DNA of 64,000 nt, from positions 680,304 through 744,303 of the forward strand of contig CAMFLR010000003.1 of NCBI GenBank assembly GCA_945957605.1, given 5' to 3'. Origin of the DNA: an uncultured Isosphaeraceae bacterium (GTDB lineage: Bacteria > Planctomycetota > Planctomycetia > Isosphaerales > Isosphaeraceae). Positions 17,217-27,900 of this stretch are shown here, piece by piece; position 1 is the stretch's first letter; every line of letters begins with the position of its first letter. Under the pieces are notes generated by a model, which saw only the letters and a list, made by a program, of their open reading frames with translations, did no database searches and was not told the origin of the DNA. The position numbers and the translations under genes are program-made.

Positions 17217-18062
17217 TTATCCGCGTCCCTGCGCCATCTCTCGCAATCGTTCACCGGCCTCTCCGCGTACGAACTGGCGAACACGGCTATCGGCGTGATC
17301 TTCCAGACCGTCCGGCGGACCGTCGTAAATCATCTGCGGCTCGTTGGGCTTCAATCGCGCCAACGGGTACAGCATGACCACACGGTCGGCCACCTTGTGA
17401 ACTGTTTTCATATCGTGCGTAACGACGATACCCGTCGTCTTCTTGGTCTTCTGCGTCTGGAGAATCAACTCGTTGATCACGTCGGACATGATCGGGTCGA
17501 GTCCGGTCGTTGGCTCGTCGTAAAGCATAACCTCTGGATTGAGCGCAAGCGCCCGAGCCAGCCCAACTCGTTTACGTTGACCACCCGAAAGCTCGGCCGG
17601 TTTTTTCTGCTCGAGCCCGAGCGGTAGTCCTACTTCCTGCAAGCGATCGGCGACGAGTTTCTCGATCTCGTCATGCCCCAACGACTTATGTTCTCGCGGA
17701 CCGAACGCAACGTTATCGAAAACGGTGAGGCTATCGAAGAGCGCGGCCATCTGAAACAGGAAGCCGAATCGCAAACGAACCTGAGTTAGCTCGTATTCTT
17801 TGAGCATGGCGAGGTTCTTGCCATCAAAGACGACCGTGCCGGCCGTTGGTTTCAGCAGGCCGATCATCAATTTGAGCAGCACGGTTTTGCCGCAACCGCT
17901 CTCGCCAATGATACAAACGGTCTGGCCCGGCGCAACGTCGAGCGTGAGGTTGCGGAGCACGTTTTGCGTCCGGAACTTCATCGAAATGTCGTGCAACGAG
18001 ACGATCGGCCCTGTCGCGTGCGAGCCAGAGACCTCGGCACCTTGACGATCGACCGCGCTCAT
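17217..18062 (-). CDS. mlaF: ABC transporter ATPase, MlaF type
   Basis: This 281-residue ATPase powers the lipid transporter formed with the MlaE permease and MlaD. Walker A is GESGCGKT, the signature is LSGGQRKRVGLARAL, Walker B is VMLYDEPTTGLDP, and the switch His is in VVTHDM. The start codon overlaps the mlaE stop in ATGA, so translation is coupled. The TTGLDPIMSDVINELI stretch is typical of MlaF. Confidence 0.93.
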   Translation of the reverse strand: MSAVDRQGAEVSGSHATGPIVSLHDISMKFRTQNVLRNLTLDVAPGQTVCIIGESGCGKTVLLKLMIGLLKPTAGTVVFDGKNLAMLKEYELTQVRLRFGFLFQMAALFDSLTVFDNVAFGPREHKSLGHDEIEKLVADRLQEVGLPLGLEQKKPAELSGGQRKRVGLARALALNPEVMLYDEPTTGLDPIMSDVINELILQTQKTKKTTGIVVTHDMKTVHKVADRVVMLYPLARLKPNEPQMIYDGPPDGLEDHADSRVRQFVRGEAGERLREMAQGRG

Positions 18063-18964
18063 ATGAAACCGCCCGTGGAGTTCGGGTTGAGCATGTCGTA
18101 GACGCGATTCCACAGGTAGCCGATCATGAAGTCGAGCACGAGAATCGCAATGAAAGCGTAAACGAACGCCTCAGTCGCCGCCCGACCCACGCCTTCGGCA
18201 CCCGCTCGCGAGTGAAAACCCCGATGGCAGGAAATCAGGGCGATCGCAGCGCCGAAGAAAAAGACCTTGAAAATTCCGGCGAAAATATCGAGCCCGCCAA
18301 CGTACTGGCGCGAGTGGAACCAGTAATGGTAACTATCGACGCCAAGCAGCTTTGTACAAACCACCGCCCCGCCGATCACTCCCATGAAGTCCGCTAACAA
18401 CGTAAGCAGCGGAATCATGATAAAACAGGCGAGCAGCCGGGGAACGACGAGATAGTAAATCGGGTTCGTACCGAGAGCGGAGAGGGCGTCGATTTGTTCG
18501 GTGACCCGCATCGTGCCTAACTCTGCCGCCATCGACGAGCCAACTCGGCCTGCGAGCATCGTCGCGGCGAGCACCGGCCCTAACTCCTTGAGCAGCGAGA
18601 TGTTGATGACCGATCCCAGACGCGTCGCCAACCCCATAGCTTCGAACTGGCTGAAGGTCTGGATTGCCAGCACCATGCCGATGAACGTGCCAGTGATGGC
18701 AACGACTGGAACGCTGGAAACGCCGATGGCGTAAAAGTTTGGGATCAGAATCGACCAGCGCGGCCGGCGACGGAACAGCCAGGAAAATGTTAGCAACGAA
18801 AACTGCGCCAGCCCGCCAATGTCGGAGACGACGTCGAAGACGCTCTCGCCCAGACTTTGAATTGGGCCAGGCGGTTGGATATGTGTGTGAGCACCACCGG
18901 GCCCCGCAGTGAATTCAGGGCCAGGATGAGGCGACGACGACCCGGCTGCGGAGGCGACGGCCAT
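18059..18964 (-). CDS. mlaE: ABC transporter permease, MlaE type
   Basis: A roughly 300-residue permease of the MlaE family. The conserved VVAITGTFIGMVLAIQ, LKELGPVLAATMLAGRVGSSMAAELGTM and EQIDALSALGTNPIYYLVVPRLLA segments are all present. I place the start at 18964 because AAGGAG lies 7 bases upstream; the open frame extends further but reads as non-coding. The first 40 residues are a hydrophilic Gly/Pro-rich extension not found in E. coli MlaE. First gene of the mlaEFD operon. Confidence 0.93.
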   Translation of the reverse strand: MAVASAAGSSSPHPGPEFTAGPGGAHTHIQPPGPIQSLGESVFDVVSDIGGLAQFSLLTFSWLFRRRPRWSILIPNFYAIGVSSVPVVAITGTFIGMVLAIQTFSQFEAMGLATRLGSVINISLLKELGPVLAATMLAGRVGSSMAAELGTMRVTEQIDALSALGTNPIYYLVVPRLLACFIMIPLLTLLADFMGVIGGAVVCTKLLGVDSYHYWFHSRQYVGGLDIFAGIFKVFFFGAAIALISCHRGFHSRAGAEGVGRAATEAFVYAFIAILVLDFMIGYLWNRVYDMLNPNSTGGFI

Positions 18965-19225
18965 CCCTGAACGCTCCTTGCGGAAACCCGACTCGCACCC
19001 GGACATCGGGAAATGACAGGGGAGTAATCGACCCGACTCGAACCCTCGCCTGGAGCAAAGTGCGCGAATCGCTCGCCCATCCGTGGGCTCCCACGCATTC
19101 TGGGCAATTCTGCGGAAATTGACAAGGCGAGTAGGAGATGACGATCGCCGCAATCGTAACGATCTATCCGCTCTTATCAATCCTTCGCACACGCGATGCC
19201 AGAATCACCGCCGCACAGAACGCCC

Positions 19226-20239
19226 TTAGATCGCCTGAGCTTCCTCGGCATCTTCGACGAAAATGCCGATCTTGCGGTACTTCTCGTAACGGCGATTAAG
19301 GAGTTCTTCGCGTGGCTGGTCGGCTAATTCACGAAGGCTCCGAATAATGAACGCCTTCACAGCCGCCGCCACGCCCCGATGATCGCGATGGGCGCCGCCA
19401 ATCGGTTCGGCAATGATCTCGTCGATGATTCCGAAGCGGAGCAGGTGAGGTGCGGTCATCTTCAGAGCGGCCGCGGCTTTAGGAGCAGCGTCGGCCCCCT
19501 TCCAGAGAATCGTCGCGCATCCTTCTGGGCTGATTACTGAGTAGTACGAATGCTCGAGCATGGCGACGCGGTCGCCCATGCCAATCCCCAGCGCACCGCC
19601 CGATCCGCCTTCGCCAATCACGACCGTAACGATCGGCGTGTCGATCTGGCTCATTTCCATCAGGTTTTCGGCGATCACAAGCGCCTGGCCACGTTCTTCG
19701 GCCGCGATCCCGGGGTATGCGCCCGGCGTATCGATGAACGTGATGATCGGCAGCTTGAACTTGGCCGCCATCTTCATCTTAAGGAGGGCCTTGCGATACC
19801 CTTCGGGATGCGCGCAACCGAAGTTGCAGGCGGTGCGCTCGGCGAGGTTCTTCCCCTTCTGATGGCCGATGAACATCACCTTTTCATCGCCGATGTGCGC
19901 GAATCCGGTAACGATCGCGTGGTCGTCGCCAATCGCGCGGTCGCCATGCAACTCGACGAAGCCACCGAAAATCAGCTCGAGGTAGTCGCGCGAATGCGGG
20001 CGGGCAGGGTGGCGGGAGACTTGAACGGTCTGCCAGGGATCGAGGTTCTGGAACACGTTCCGCTTGAGGTTCAGGAGTTCCTTACGCATCCGGCGGAGTT
20101 GTTCGGCCGCTTCCGCCGACGCGTTGTCGGATCGGTCCTTGGCGCTGCCAAGGGTCTTTTCCATCTCCGCCAGCCGAGTTTCCAGTTCGTAAATCGGGGC
20201 TTCGAAGGGAAGGCGGACCTCGGTGTTCGCAGGCTTCAT
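19226..20239 (-). CDS. accA: Acetyl-CoA carboxylase carboxyltransferase, alpha subunit
   Basis: The alpha subunit of the carboxyltransferase that moves the carboxyl group from carboxybiotin to acetyl-CoA, giving malonyl-CoA for fatty-acid synthesis in the cytoplasm. Hallmarks: FEAPIYELETRLAEMEKTLG at the N-terminus, HPARPHSRDYLELIFGGFVELHGDRA, the ITFIDTPGAYPGIAAEERGQ crotonase-type loop, and GEGGSGGALGIG. Length 337 matches the family. The partner accD is not in the window, so the subunit genes are unlinked here. Confidence 0.96.
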   Translation of the reverse strand: MKPANTEVRLPFEAPIYELETRLAEMEKTLGSAKDRSDNASAEAAEQLRRMRKELLNLKRNVFQNLDPWQTVQVSRHPARPHSRDYLELIFGGFVELHGDRAIGDDHAIVTGFAHIGDEKVMFIGHQKGKNLAERTACNFGCAHPEGYRKALLKMKMAAKFKLPIITFIDTPGAYPGIAAEERGQALVIAENLMEMSQIDTPIVTVVIGEGGSGGALGIGMGDRVAMLEHSYYSVISPEGCATILWKGADAAPKAAAALKMTAPHLLRFGIIDEIIAEPIGGAHRDHRGVAAAVKAFIIRSLRELADQPREELLNRRYEKYRKIGIFVEDAEEAQAI

Positions 20240-20290
20240 CGGAAAGGCATTCCTTATCGAATCAAAACGGGCGAGCGGCGGTGCGCCGGC

Positions 20291-21193
20291 TTACATCCCG
20301 TTGCGCGATGACGATGACGAAAGTGGCGGGTCGTCCTTGAAAACGCGGATGCGCGAAAATCGGGTCAGAAACTCGTGCAGATCGGCCGGCCTGTCCGCCG
20401 GGTTCTTCTTGATCATCTGCATCACGAGGTCGTTAAATTCGGGCGTCACGTCCTTGTTGTGCATCGAAAGCGGCGTCGCCTGCTCTTTCATATGCTTGCC
20501 GAGCAACTCGGAAATCGAGTTAGCCCGGAATGGCGGTCGGCCGCAAGCCAGTTCGTAGCAAGTGATTCCGAAGCTGTAAACGTCGGCAGGAATGGCGGGA
20601 GTCGCGAGCTGAATCTGCTCGGGCGCCATGTAGCTGGCCGTTCCTTGCCGTGTCTTCATCTTCTTCTTGAACAGCGCGGACAGGCCCGTCACCGGGTGCT
20701 GGGTCAGGGTGTAATCGATCACCCGAACCTCGCCCGTCTTGTTCACCATGATATTTTCGGGTTTCACGTCGCGGTGAATCCAGCCCTGGTCGTGCATGTA
20801 CGCCAAAGCCTGCGCCGATTGCGTGATAATCCGATGAAGTTGCCGCTTCACTTCCGGATAGTCGTTCGGCTTGGCGATGGCCAGTTTGAGGTGATGGCCG
20901 GTGAAGAAATCCATCACGAAATAGGGCTGATCTGTGTCTTTCACGTACTCGTGAAAACGTATCAGATTCGGGTGGCGCAAAGATTGTCCCAGCCGTGCCT
21001 CGTATTCGAACGCGCGGCGCTCCGCTGAATCCGCTGCACGCGATTCCAGCAGTTGCTTGATCGCAAATCGTTTTCCAGATGAGTCTTGCGCCTCAAGAAC
21101 CATCGACGTCACACCGGGATAAATCGTCCGGATGACGCGATAATTCCCCAGACCCGGCTCACTGATCGCGGTATTGCTGGACACTCGTGGCAC
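20291..21193 (-). CDS. Ser/Thr protein kinase with divergent P-loop and DYT motif
   Basis: A 300-residue soluble Hanks-type kinase. The invariant Lys is in FAIKQL, the catalytic loop is IHRDVKPENIM, and APE is present in YMAPEQ. Two departures are visible: the glycine-rich loop reads TIYPGVTSMV with a single Gly, and DFG is replaced by DYT (VRVIDYTLTQ). The catalytic and metal-binding Asp residues remain, so activity is possible. No sensor domain or membrane segment. It ends 51 bases before accA begins, so the two may share a transcript. Confidence 0.9.
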   Translation of the reverse strand: MPRVSSNTAISEPGLGNYRVIRTIYPGVTSMVLEAQDSSGKRFAIKQLLESRAADSAERRAFEYEARLGQSLRHPNLIRFHEYVKDTDQPYFVMDFFTGHHLKLAIAKPNDYPEVKRQLHRIITQSAQALAYMHDQGWIHRDVKPENIMVNKTGEVRVIDYTLTQHPVTGLSALFKKKMKTRQGTASYMAPEQIQLATPAIPADVYSFGITCYELACGRPPFRANSISELLGKHMKEQATPLSMHNKDVTPEFNDLVMQMIKKNPADRPADLHEFLTRFSRIRVFKDDPPLSSSSSRNGM

Positions 21194-21430
21194 TCCCGCG
21201 CGCGTGGTGGATAGTCGTCAACCCGTGGCGCCCGGCGCTTTCATCGCAGTCGTGACAACTTGCTATCGTACCGTTGTCATACCTCGATGGCAACCAAATG
21301 TCTGTCGCCGAACGCGCAGGGAATCTCTCTCCAACCCCTACGACACGTCCTCCACTTCGGGACAACGAATTTAGTAGGAGTCGCGTCCATCCGCCGCGCA
21401 CGGGCCGCAGCCGCATCAAGAGGCTGACAC

Positions 21431-22717
21431 TCAGATCACCGTGCCATCCTGAAGAATGGTGAACTTGGGGATGACGACGATCTTGTCGCGAATCAGGTAG
21501 TGAGGCGCATCGTCGGAGTCGACGGTGCCGGCCTCGTTGAGAATCTTCACGCCCTTACCAATGCGGGCGTTCTTATCGATGATCGCGTTTTCGATCCGCG
21601 AATTCTCGCCGACGCCGATATTGGGACGGTTAGCGCGGGCGTTTGCAGCCAGGTGACGGGGCTGCTCATAGTTGTCTGCACCCATGATATACGTATTGCG
21701 AATGATTGCATTCGCGCCGATCTGCGCCCGGACGCCGATCACCGAATTCTCGATGACCGCCCCTTTTCCAATCTCGCAGCCGTCGGCAATCAGGCTGTGA
21801 TCGACCGTCGCGCCTTGAATGCGCGAGCACGGCAGATAGCGGGGACGGGTGAAGATCGGGTGATCGCCGAAGCTGAAATCGAATGTCGGGTTGTCGAGCG
21901 TCAGGTCAATGTTTGCCTTGTGGAAGGCGCCGACGGTTCCGATGTCTTCCCAGTAGCCATCGAACAAGTGCGCCTGCACCCGGTGCGACTGCATCGCTTG
22001 CGGGAAGATTTCCTTGCCGAAGTCGGTCGCATCGCCCGAGGCGAGCATCTGAACCAGCATCGCGCGATCGAACAGGTAAATGCCCATGCTGGCGAGGTAG
22101 GGGCGTCCCTTCGACTCGATGCCGAAGCGCGACATCCAGTCTGCGTCGGTGCTCAGTCGGGCGAGTTGCTCGGCCGTTTTCGGCTTTTCCTCGAAGTCGA
22201 TCACGCGGCCGCCGTTATCGATCCGCATGATGCCGCACGCTTTTGCTTCCTGCTCGGCAACCGGAAGCGCGGCGATTGTCGCGTCGGCCTTGTTCTCGAC
22301 GTGCGACTTGATCATCTCCTGGAAATCCATCCGGTAAAGTTGATCGCCGGAGAGAATCAGGACGAGATCATAAGTCGATTCGGTGAAATAAGGGATATTG
22401 CGCCGGACGGCGTCGGCAGTCCCTTGGTACCACGTTTCGTGCTGCTGGGTTTGCTGGGCGGCGAGGATTTCGACGAAGTTGCCGCCGAACGGGTCGAACT
22501 TGTAGGTGTTCGAGATATGGCGGTGCAGGCTCACCGAGTTGAACTGGGTGACCACGAAGATTTTGCTGAGGCCCGAGTGAATGCAGTTCGAAATCGGGAT
22601 GTCGATGAGCCGGTATTTGCCGGCGATCGGCACTGCGGGCTTGCTGCGAGACCTGGTGAGTGGGTAAAGCCGCGACCCGCGGCCGCCTCCGAGAATCAAA
22701 CAGACGACCCTGGGCAT
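21431..22717 (-). CDS. glgC: Glucose-1-phosphate adenylyltransferase
   Basis: This enzyme makes ADP-glucose from glucose 1-phosphate and ATP, the committed step of bacterial glycogen synthesis. The nucleotide-binding motif GGGRGSRLYPLT is at residues 10-21, followed by KPAVPIAGKYRLIDIPISNC, the GTADAVRRN loop and LSGDQLYRMD. The C-terminal third is a left-handed beta-helix (GAVIENSVIGVRAQIGANAIIRNT). At 428 residues it is full length and probably allosterically regulated as in the family. It stands alone on the minus strand. Confidence 0.96.
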   Translation of the reverse strand: MPRVVCLILGGGRGSRLYPLTRSRSKPAVPIAGKYRLIDIPISNCIHSGLSKIFVVTQFNSVSLHRHISNTYKFDPFGGNFVEILAAQQTQQHETWYQGTADAVRRNIPYFTESTYDLVLILSGDQLYRMDFQEMIKSHVENKADATIAALPVAEQEAKACGIMRIDNGGRVIDFEEKPKTAEQLARLSTDADWMSRFGIESKGRPYLASMGIYLFDRAMLVQMLASGDATDFGKEIFPQAMQSHRVQAHLFDGYWEDIGTVGAFHKANIDLTLDNPTFDFSFGDHPIFTRPRYLPCSRIQGATVDHSLIADGCEIGKGAVIENSVIGVRAQIGANAIIRNTYIMGADNYEQPRHLAANARANRPNIGVGENSRIENAIIDKNARIGKGVKILNEAGTVDSDDAPHYLIRDKIVVIPKFTILQDGTVI

Positions 22718-22947
22718 CAGTCCCCCTCACGGTCGAGCTAGAGCGGATTGCGATGACACCGAGATAGGCGCGAGGGCTGAACGTGTCCGCCTGGCAGTGT
22801 TGCGCGGGCGGAAACCCTCGTGGACCGAAGATTGTAGCGGCACGACCCTGATTGGCGAAGTGAGTTCCGTCGGGAATCCCCTCGCTCCGAGGACCATGGC
22901 GGGGCGAGGGGATTCCGTAAACCGCGCGAACGCGGGAAAGGGAAATC

Positions 22948-23271
22948 TTACCAACCCATCGCCATGTTCGACTCGATTACCTTGCGGGCGCCCTCAAGGT
23001 CGGAGCCGGTCTCTTGCATGTAAAGCCGGACGGCGTGAATCTTGTCGCCAGCGGCCTTGGAGAGGCAGTCGCGTGCTTTCGAGCAGGGGTCGGCAGGGTG
23101 GGTGAGGCCAAGCAGGTTCTTCGAGATGACCCAGGCGTCCTTGGGACGGTGGGTGACGCGGACAATTTCTTCACCAGGATAGTTGCTGTTCGCGAATCCG
23201 CGTGCGCTCGACTCATTGTCGGCGCAGGCAATCATGATGTGTGATGTTGTCTCCACCTCGTAGAGGCCCAT
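22948..23271 (-). CDS. Small conserved protein, unknown function
   Basis: With the start at 23271 (GAAAGGGG upstream) the product has 107 residues with no signal peptide or membrane helix. The sequence is compact and looks folded (MGLYEVETTSHIMIACADNE, then EEIVRVTHRPKDAWVISKNLLG). Two Cys residues are in PCSKARDC. I do not recognise the family; it could be a small conserved planctomycete protein. The start is 200 bases downstream of the RND operon terminator. Confidence 0.7.
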   Translation of the reverse strand: MGLYEVETTSHIMIACADNESSARGFANSNYPGEEIVRVTHRPKDAWVISKNLLGLTHPADPCSKARDCLSKAAGDKIHAVRLYMQETGSDLEGARKVIESNMAMGW

Positions 23272-23412
23272 GATTCTACCCCTTTCCTGGAAAAGATCTG
23301 ACCAGGGGGCCGTGCGGAGAATACCGCAAAGTTGAGAGGTCCCTCTACAAGGCGATCCTACACCCGCGCAGGGCCGGAAGCAAATGGGTGCTGCATCTCC
23401 AGGGAAAACAAG

Positions 23413-23449
23413 AATCCCCCGACCCCGCATAATGCGAAATCGGAGGATT
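23413..23449. terminator. Bidirectional nested hairpin terminator
   Basis: A 10-bp stem with one wobble pair (AATCCCCCGA 23413-23422 with TCGGAGGATT 23440-23449) encloses a CGCA/TGCG inner stem (loop TAA). On the plus strand TTTTTATT follows; on the minus strand a T-rich tract (TTCTTGTTTT) follows. It lies just after the minus-strand cusBA-type operon and should terminate it. Confidence 0.7.
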
Positions 23450-23481
23450 TTTATTGGTTTAACCTGTGCTGCTCGTGAGCG

Positions 23482-24918
23482 TTACAGCGGAAGGCCCGAA
23501 TTTAGCGTGCTCTGATCCTCGTACAATTGCGAGAGGATCAAACTGCCGTTCGTGACGATTTTCTCGCCCGGTTTCAGCCCCGATTTGACGACAACCTGAT
23601 CGTACCGCTCCTGATCGACGTCGATGATCCTGCGCTCGAACTTATCGGGGTTGTCGGGCCGCTGCACGAACACGCAATGCTCGCGGTTGATCACCGCCAT
23701 TGCGTTCCGCGGAATCACCGTGTGTCCCGGCACCGGCGGGATTCGTAGCACGGCTTTTACCAGCATCTCCGCCTTGAACTTCTTACCCGGGTTAGGAATC
23801 GTGGCCCGAATCTTCAGCGTGCGAGTTACCGGGTCAACACGTGTCGAAATATGTTCAACCTGTCCCTCGATTTTCTCGTCGAGGTAGGGGAATTCAACCT
23901 CCCACGTCTGGCCCAGATAGACCTGCGACTGATCTTTCTCGAACACGTTGCCCCAGACCCACAGCTTGTCCATGGGCGAAATCACCATCAGCACGGCCAT
24001 GTCGTCGTAGAAATTGCCCGACACGACGTCGCGCTCGACGATGATGCCGTCGATGGGAGCACGCAGCGTCATCTTGGAGATGTCGTGCACGTCCTCAACT
24101 TCACCCGTTTCACTGGTTTTATCGCTGAGCTGGCCGATGAGCTTCTGGATCTCGTCCTGGCTAATGCCGTAGACGATCAGCTTGTCGAGCGCCGTGAGGT
24201 AGCCGTTATGGCTGTTCAACTCGGCGTTTTGCGTGTCGACCCAGATGACGTTCGAGATTTCCTTGCTGAGTGCCAGTGGCCGGCGGCTGTCGAGCAGCTT
24301 GCGGTCGTGGTCCCACTGAACGAACTTGGCACGCAGGTCGGACTTCGCAGCGGCGAGGGCCGTGCTGTAAAGCTCGATGAGCGGCTCGCCCTTCTTCACC
24401 GCCTGACCGGTCGATTTGTAGACCGCAGTGACGCGGGCATCGAATAGCGGGCGAATCTTGGTCATTGTGTTCTGGTCGTAATCGGTCGCGCCGTTGAGTT
24501 CGAGCTTGAGTGGCTCGGTCTGGGCGAGAACCGCGGTCACTCGCATGCCGATTGTTTCACGCTCGGTCTTGCTGACGTCGACCAGCCCGTCCCAAGCCGT
24601 CGTGGGCGGTTGGAGCGGCAAGGGGTTAACGATCTCTTTCTTCTCGCCCCCCGCAACTTGATGGTACGCGACCTTGGCGACCCGAATTACATCTTCCTTC
24701 GCCTTCTCAACTCCGCGCACCGCGACGTAAGCAACACCCGCGCCCAGGACGAGCAGGATCATCAGCGGCCGCTTGAGAGAAAACTTCGACTTCGCCGGCG
24801 GCTCGGGCGGTGGAGTCGTCCGTGCCGGCCGTTCGATCACCGGGGCGGAGGCGTGATTACCGTTCGTACCGTTGGTCGCCGCGTTTGCAGCAACTCCGGT
24901 GTGCGTCGATTCAGACAT
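23482..24918 (-). CDS. RND efflux periplasmic adaptor, CusB/HlyD type
   Basis: The membrane-fusion subunit of a heavy-metal RND efflux system. One N-terminal membrane anchor (RPLMILLVLGAGVAYVAV) is followed by barrel-sandwich and helical-hairpin segments (TRVDPVTRTLKIRATIPNPG, GQAVKKGEPLIELYS, APIDGIIVERDVVSG), as in CusB. The start at 24918 overlaps the end of the pump gene by 8 bases, so they are coupled. No outer-membrane channel gene (CusC type) is adjacent. The metal cannot be inferred reliably. 478 residues. Confidence 0.9.
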   Translation of the reverse strand: MSESTHTGVAANAATNGTNGNHASAPVIERPARTTPPPEPPAKSKFSLKRPLMILLVLGAGVAYVAVRGVEKAKEDVIRVAKVAYHQVAGGEKKEIVNPLPLQPPTTAWDGLVDVSKTERETIGMRVTAVLAQTEPLKLELNGATDYDQNTMTKIRPLFDARVTAVYKSTGQAVKKGEPLIELYSTALAAAKSDLRAKFVQWDHDRKLLDSRRPLALSKEISNVIWVDTQNAELNSHNGYLTALDKLIVYGISQDEIQKLIGQLSDKTSETGEVEDVHDISKMTLRAPIDGIIVERDVVSGNFYDDMAVLMVISPMDKLWVWGNVFEKDQSQVYLGQTWEVEFPYLDEKIEGQVEHISTRVDPVTRTLKIRATIPNPGKKFKAEMLVKAVLRIPPVPGHTVIPRNAMAVINREHCVFVQRPDNPDKFERRIIDVDQERYDQVVVKSGLKPGEKIVTNGSLILSQLYEDQSTLNSGLPL

Positions 24919-27900
24919 GAGACACCCCCTCATCCCCGTGCAGGATTTCGTCGGTGAAGTGTGAGCCTTCGCTGAGTTCCGCAGCGAGATGTCCTTGGAT
25001 TGGCGGATTCGGTCCCGGGAAGAACAGGTAGAGCAGCGGCATGAGATACTGGGTCAGCAGCAACGCAACGAGCATGCCGCCCACCACGACAATCGCCAGT
25101 GGTTTCTGTGCCTGCGAGCCGATCGAGTTCGCGAGTGCGGCCGGCAAGAGCCCCAGAATCGCTGTGAGCGACGTCATCACCACCGGTCTCAATCTTAGCT
25201 CAGCGCCTCTCATCACGGCCTCGCGGACCGGAATACCCGACGCTCGCATCTGGTTGAAGTACGAGATGAGCAGCACGCCGTTTTGCACGGCCACGCCGAA
25301 GATCGAGATGAACCCAACCGCCGCCGAGATGCTGAAAGGCGTTGCCGTGAGCTTGAGTGCCCAGACGCCTCCCATCGTCGCTGTCACAACGTTCGCCATC
25401 ACCAGGATCGCGTCCTTGAGTGAGTTGAACGCCGTGTAGAGCAAGATCATGATCAGGCCGATCGACAGCGGAATCATCCACATCAAGCGACCGTTCGCCG
25501 CCTGCATCTGAGCAAACTCACCCGACCACTCTGGGTAGTAGCCGTCGGGCAAATTAGCCCCGGTCTTCGGATCGGCAACCCGTTCTCGCGCCTCGTTGAT
25601 CGCCGACGCAAGGTCACGATTTCGGACGCTGAACTTGATCGGGATGTAGCGTCGGTTGTTCTCGCGATAGATATACGACGCACCCGGCTTGTGGGCTTCA
25701 ATCGTCGCAAGTTGCGAGAGCGGTACCTTCGTCCCCGCGTGGCCATCCATTGCGGGAACGTCGATTGGAATGCTGCGAATCACAGTCGGATCGTTTCGCA
25801 AGGCGACGGGTAGCCGCAGCACGATGTCGTACAGCTTTTCCCCTTCGACCATCTGCGAGAACGCCTTACCGCCGATGGCAACCTGGACGGCCGCTTCAAC
25901 GTCGGCGACGTTCATCCCGTATCGCGCACAGGCCCGCCGATCGATTTTGATCTCGAGATTCGGCTGACCGATGATGTGGAACAGGCCCACGTTCTCGATA
26001 CCTCGAACTGTTCGCAGCACGTTGACGACCCGCTGACCAACTTCCTCGAGCGTCTTGAGGTCGTTGCCGAAAAGCTTGATCGAGTTCGCCCCCTTCACAC
26101 CCGAGAGCGCCTCCTCGACGTTGTCGCGGATGAGCTGCGAGAAGTTGAAATTGATGCCCGGAAACTCGTTGAACCGGACCATCAAATCATCCTGGATTTC
26201 TTCGCGAGTCCAGGGGCGTTCCCCCACCGTGTAGCCGAAGAGTTTGATCGGTTTGGTCCGCCACTCCTCCATCGGTTTGAGCGGCACGTTGAATTCGAGG
26301 TTGAAGAAACTCGTCACGTCCGTGCCGTCATCCGGCCGGCCGATGTGCGACATTACCCCCTTGATTTCCGGCACCGAAGCAATCGCAGCGCGAAGCCTTG
26401 GCGCCACGCGCGAGGCCGCTTCGAGCGAAACCGTGCGGGGCAGGAGGGCACGAATCCAGAGGTTGCCTTCTTCAAGCTGCGGCATGAACTCGCCACCGAG
26501 CGTGGGCACAAGCGTTGCCGTGAAGGCGAGGAGCGAAATCATCACCGCGGTCGAGATGTATTTGTGCTTTAGTACGTTGTTCAGCGCGAAGAGATACGTT
26601 CGCTTCATCGCCCGGTCGATGAACGTTTCCTTCTCTTCCATCTTGTTATGGAACAGGAAGGAGCAGAGCACCGGCGCGAGCGTGACCGCGATCATGAGCG
26701 CGCCAAGGATGGCGAATGCATACGTATTCGCCATCGGCCCGAACAACGCGCCTTCAGGACCAGACATCGCGAACAGCGGCAAGAACGCGCACACGATGAT
26801 GGTGGTCGAGAAGAACAAAGCACGCTCGATTTCGTGCGATGCGTCTGCAATACGATCGATCATCGGCCGCGATCGATCAGCGCCATGTGCTGTCACGTGC
26901 CGATAGATGTTTTCGACGATGATCACCGAGCTATCGACGATGATCCCGAAGTCGACCGCACCAATCGACAGCAAGTTGGCCGACTTGCCCTGAATGTAAA
27001 GCACGAGAATCGAGAACAGCAGAGCGAGCGGAATGACAATCGCCACGATCCCCGCGCTCACAAGGTCGCCCAGGAACACGAACAGCACGCCCGCGACGAG
27101 TGCCATGCCTACCACGAGGTTGTGCATAACGTTGTGCGTCGTGACGTTGACGAGATTCGTGCGCTGGTTGAAGACCCGCAGCTTCATCCCTTTGGGAAGC
27201 AGGCCGGATTCGTCAATTTCCTTCATCCGGTCGGCCACTGCGTTCGCGACGGGCAGCGACTTTTCGTATTTCCGCATCAGGACGATGCCTTCGATCACAT
27301 CGTCCTCATCCTGCATCACCGCACGGCCCGACTCATCGTAGATTGGCAAGCCGTCGAGCTCTTTGAGCGTGCGGCCGACCTTGCCGAGGCGGGGACGATG
27401 GTCGATCACGACGTCGGCCACCTGCCGCACGTAGATCGGCACGCCGTTGTTGGTCGCGATCACGACGTCGCGGATGTCGTCGAGTTTTTCCGCCTCGATC
27501 TCGATTGCTCGGCCGATATTCGCCGGGTCGAGCGGATCGACGCCGCCGCCGAGGATACCGATGGCACGGACGTTGTGCGTTTGCGACCCAAGTGTCAGCA
27601 AATCGCCGCCGACGTTTGCATTCGAGCGGTTGATGGCGTCTTCAACCTGCTGCATCGACACGTTGTACTGCTTGAGCAACTGCGTCGAGATTTGCACTTG
27701 GTATTGCTTCACCTCGCCGCCGTAGCCGGTGACGTCGATAACGCCCGGCACAGCCTTGAGTGCACGGTTCAAAACCCAGTCCTGAACCGCTTTCAACTGC
27801 TTGGTGGAGTAACCCGGCCCTTCGAGCACGTAACGGACGATTTCACCCGTCGGGCTCCAGGGTGAAAGCCGCGGGATGATGCCCGCAGGAAGGTCGGCCT

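Noticed and set aside
21500..22741. Very long open frame on the plus strand opposite glgC
   Set aside because: It is antisense to a complete glgC with all family motifs; the translated product is rich in Arg, Asp and Val with no motif, as expected for a shadow in high-GC DNA.
26648..27865. Long plus-strand open frame inside the RND pump gene
   Set aside because: Antisense to a protein with full RND motifs; composition rich in His, Asp and Arg is typical of a shadow frame.
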